Below are positions 6,473 to 7,563 of a DNA stretch of 7,563 nucleotides, in pieces. Each line of letters starts with the position of its first letter. Positions within the stretch are counted from its first letter, which is position 1. The stretch comes from Bacteroidota bacterium. GTDB taxonomy: Bacteria > Bacteroidota > Bacteroidia > NS11-12g > UBA955. The translations under genes and the position numbers were made by a program. The DNA is taken from assembly GCA_947460045.1 (NCBI GenBank), contig CANHGC010000068.1, positions 1-7,563 on the forward strand, in the 5' to 3' direction. The notes under the pieces are model-generated. The model worked only from the letters and a program-made list of their open reading frames with translations. It was not told the origin of the DNA and did not search any database.

Positions 6473-7563
6473 TTACTCTGCGCCGTCGGTTTTTGCACGC
6501 TCAATGGCTTTTCCGCCAATGGCAATGCCCATGGTCATGCCCACTTCAATGTCGCTGCGATAGTGCAATGCACCCCACAAACGACTCTTGCTGGCTTCGT
6601 CGGCCATCGACATGTATCTAGACGCTTGGTCGGGGACCACATGGCTCAAGAATTTGGCGGCAGCGCCACTGAATGTGCTATGTCCGCTCGTAAAGGCTGG
6701 AAAGTTGGGCAGTCCTGTTAGCGTTTTGCAATCGGCGTGCATTTGTGAAGGGCGTGGGTTGTAATAGTAGTATTTGGCGTCCCAACAGCAAACGGCGGCG
6801 GTGAACATGCTGGCGTTGAGCAATGCAAGGTTTCTAGCCCATCGAACCTCGCTCCAACGCTGTTTCACGAAATCTTCACAGGCAATGTCGTTCCAATGAC
6901 CAGGAGGGGCATAAGTACCTGCGCCATCGCCCCAAAAATGAACCACTTTCATGCGATCGCGGTCTGGGTGTTGGCTGAACCAAAGCACTTCTTCGAGTTC
7001 CTTTTTGAATTGGGCTGAGTTGGTGGATGGTGGTGGGGCGGGGCGACTGTTTACGACTTCGGTGGTATCCATTAAAAAGCTCATCACTTTTCCAAACATC
7101 GGCAACATGGGCGGGCGTGCGGGTGTTTCTTGACTCAACCAAGCCACTTCGCCACGGGCTTCGGTGCGATCCTTTAAGAATTTCCAATCTGTTGGGGTGC
7201 CCACTGCTTTGCCTGCACCATCGGTTCTGGCTCGAGCGATGAATTTCGCGGCAACGGCTTTGCCTAGGCCTACGCCGGCATCGATATCGCTACGTGTATT
7301 TCCACCAGCCAAAATGCGGGCAGATGTACATTCGGTTAATTTGGTTTGGATGAATTCTTGTTCGCCAGGGAACATCAACGTTAAAATCGCAGCTGAAGCG
7401 CCAGCGGCAACGGCTTCTTCGCATGGATATACGAAATCAGACGTCATCGGAATCAGTTGTTTGATGGATGGGTCTGTTTTGGCCGGGCGGGGTCTTCTGA
7501 ATTTTGATTTGTAATGGTAGGCAGCCACCAAGGCATCGTATTGTGCGCCAGACAAGTAGGCAT
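6473..7563 (-). CDS. PAP2 / vanadium haloperoxidase-type phosphatase, 5' end missing
   Basis: This is a member of the PAP2 acid phosphatase / vanadium-dependent haloperoxidase superfamily, enzymes that use a histidine to attack phosphate or to hold vanadate. Numbering from the TTG at 7555, the full active-site set is in the C-terminal half: KX6RP (K261, R268), the SGH motif in PAFTSGHSTFSGA (S290, G291, H292), and SRX5HX3D (S324, R325, H331, D335). The segment FWGDGAGTYAPPGHWNDIA (207-225) is typical of the bacterial haloperoxidase-like branch. The N-terminal half is a degenerate copy of the catalytic domain (see findings). The frame stays open upstream of the TTG to the window edge (Ala-Tyr-Leu-Ser-Gly), so that TTG is probably internal and the true start, likely with a signal peptide, lies outside. 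The protein is expected to be exported to the periplasm or outer membrane. Whether it is a phosphatase or a haloperoxidase cannot be decided. queG follows 42 bases downstream. Confidence 0.88.
   Translation of the reverse strand, partial: AYLSGAQYDALVAAYHYKSKFRRPRPAKTDPSIKQLIPMTSDFVYPCEEAVAAGASAAILTLMFPGEQEFIQTKLTECTSARILAGGNTRSDIDAGVGLGKAVAAKFIARARTDGAGKAVGTPTDWKFLKDRTEARGEVAWLSQETPARPPMLPMFGKVMSFLMDTTEVVNSRPAPPPSTNSAQFKKELEEVLWFSQHPDRDRMKVVHFWGDGAGTYAPPGHWNDIACEDFVKQRWSEVRWARNLALLNASMFTAAVCCWDAKYYYYNPRPSQMHADCKTLTGLPNFPAFTSGHSTFSGAAAKFLSHVVPDQASRYMSMADEASKSRLWGALHYRSDIEVGMTMGIAIGGKAIERAKTDGAE

Noticed and set aside
7164..7514. Plus-strand ORF of 116 codons at the right end
   Set aside because: It is antisense to the PAP2 coding frame, which shows conserved motifs and the internal repeat across this region.
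7553..7555. TTG start for the PAP2 gene
   Set aside because: The frame continues open upstream to the window edge, and the upstream codons fit the duplicated-domain pattern, so this is an internal leucine rather than the start.

Overview
The window reads as an ordinary chromosomal segment from a Gram-negative member of the Bacteroidota. Three things support this. Two upstream regions carry the Bacteroidota promoter element TAnnTTTG. None of the start codons has a recognisable Shine-Dalgarno sequence. The hybrid histidine-kinase architecture and the heptose epimerase suit an LPS-bearing Bacteroidota cell. I cannot fix the genus; Flavobacteriales-like is a guess from protein style.

Layout, left to right. 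Positions 1-637 (minus) hold the first 212 codons of a sodium:dicarboxylate symporter that runs off the left edge. A divergent intergenic stretch (638-726) carries a good plus-strand promoter, and it lies so close to hldD that the transcript may be leaderless. hldD (727-1701, plus) encodes ADP-L-glycero-D-manno-heptose 6-epimerase. A 50-base gap then holds a second promoter of the same design, followed by a 1225-residue NtrY-like sensor histidine kinase (1752-5429, plus) with about twelve membrane segments and three extracytoplasmic portions. Two bases after its stop codon lies the stop codon of queG (5432-6430, minus), the epoxyqueuosine reductase. Upstream of queG on the same strand is a PAP2 / vanadium-haloperoxidase-type enzyme (6473 to beyond 7563, minus), whose N-terminus is cut by the right edge.

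The genes do not form one pathway. They cover solute uptake, LPS inner-core heptose synthesis, envelope or environment sensing, tRNA queuosine modification and an exported acid-phosphatase-like enzyme. The PAP2 gene and queG (42 bases apart, same strand) could be co-transcribed. hldD and the kinase are in tandem, but the kinase appears to have its own promoter. No gene-free stretch exceeds 300 bases. I see no RNA genes, insertion sequences, CRISPR arrays or phage genes.

I found no evidence of a wholly new biological system. The best leads are a clear internal duplication in the PAP2 enzyme with a catalytically decayed first copy, a kinase whose topology implies three separate sensory modules, and a pair of matching promoters, one of which implies a leaderless hldD mRNA.
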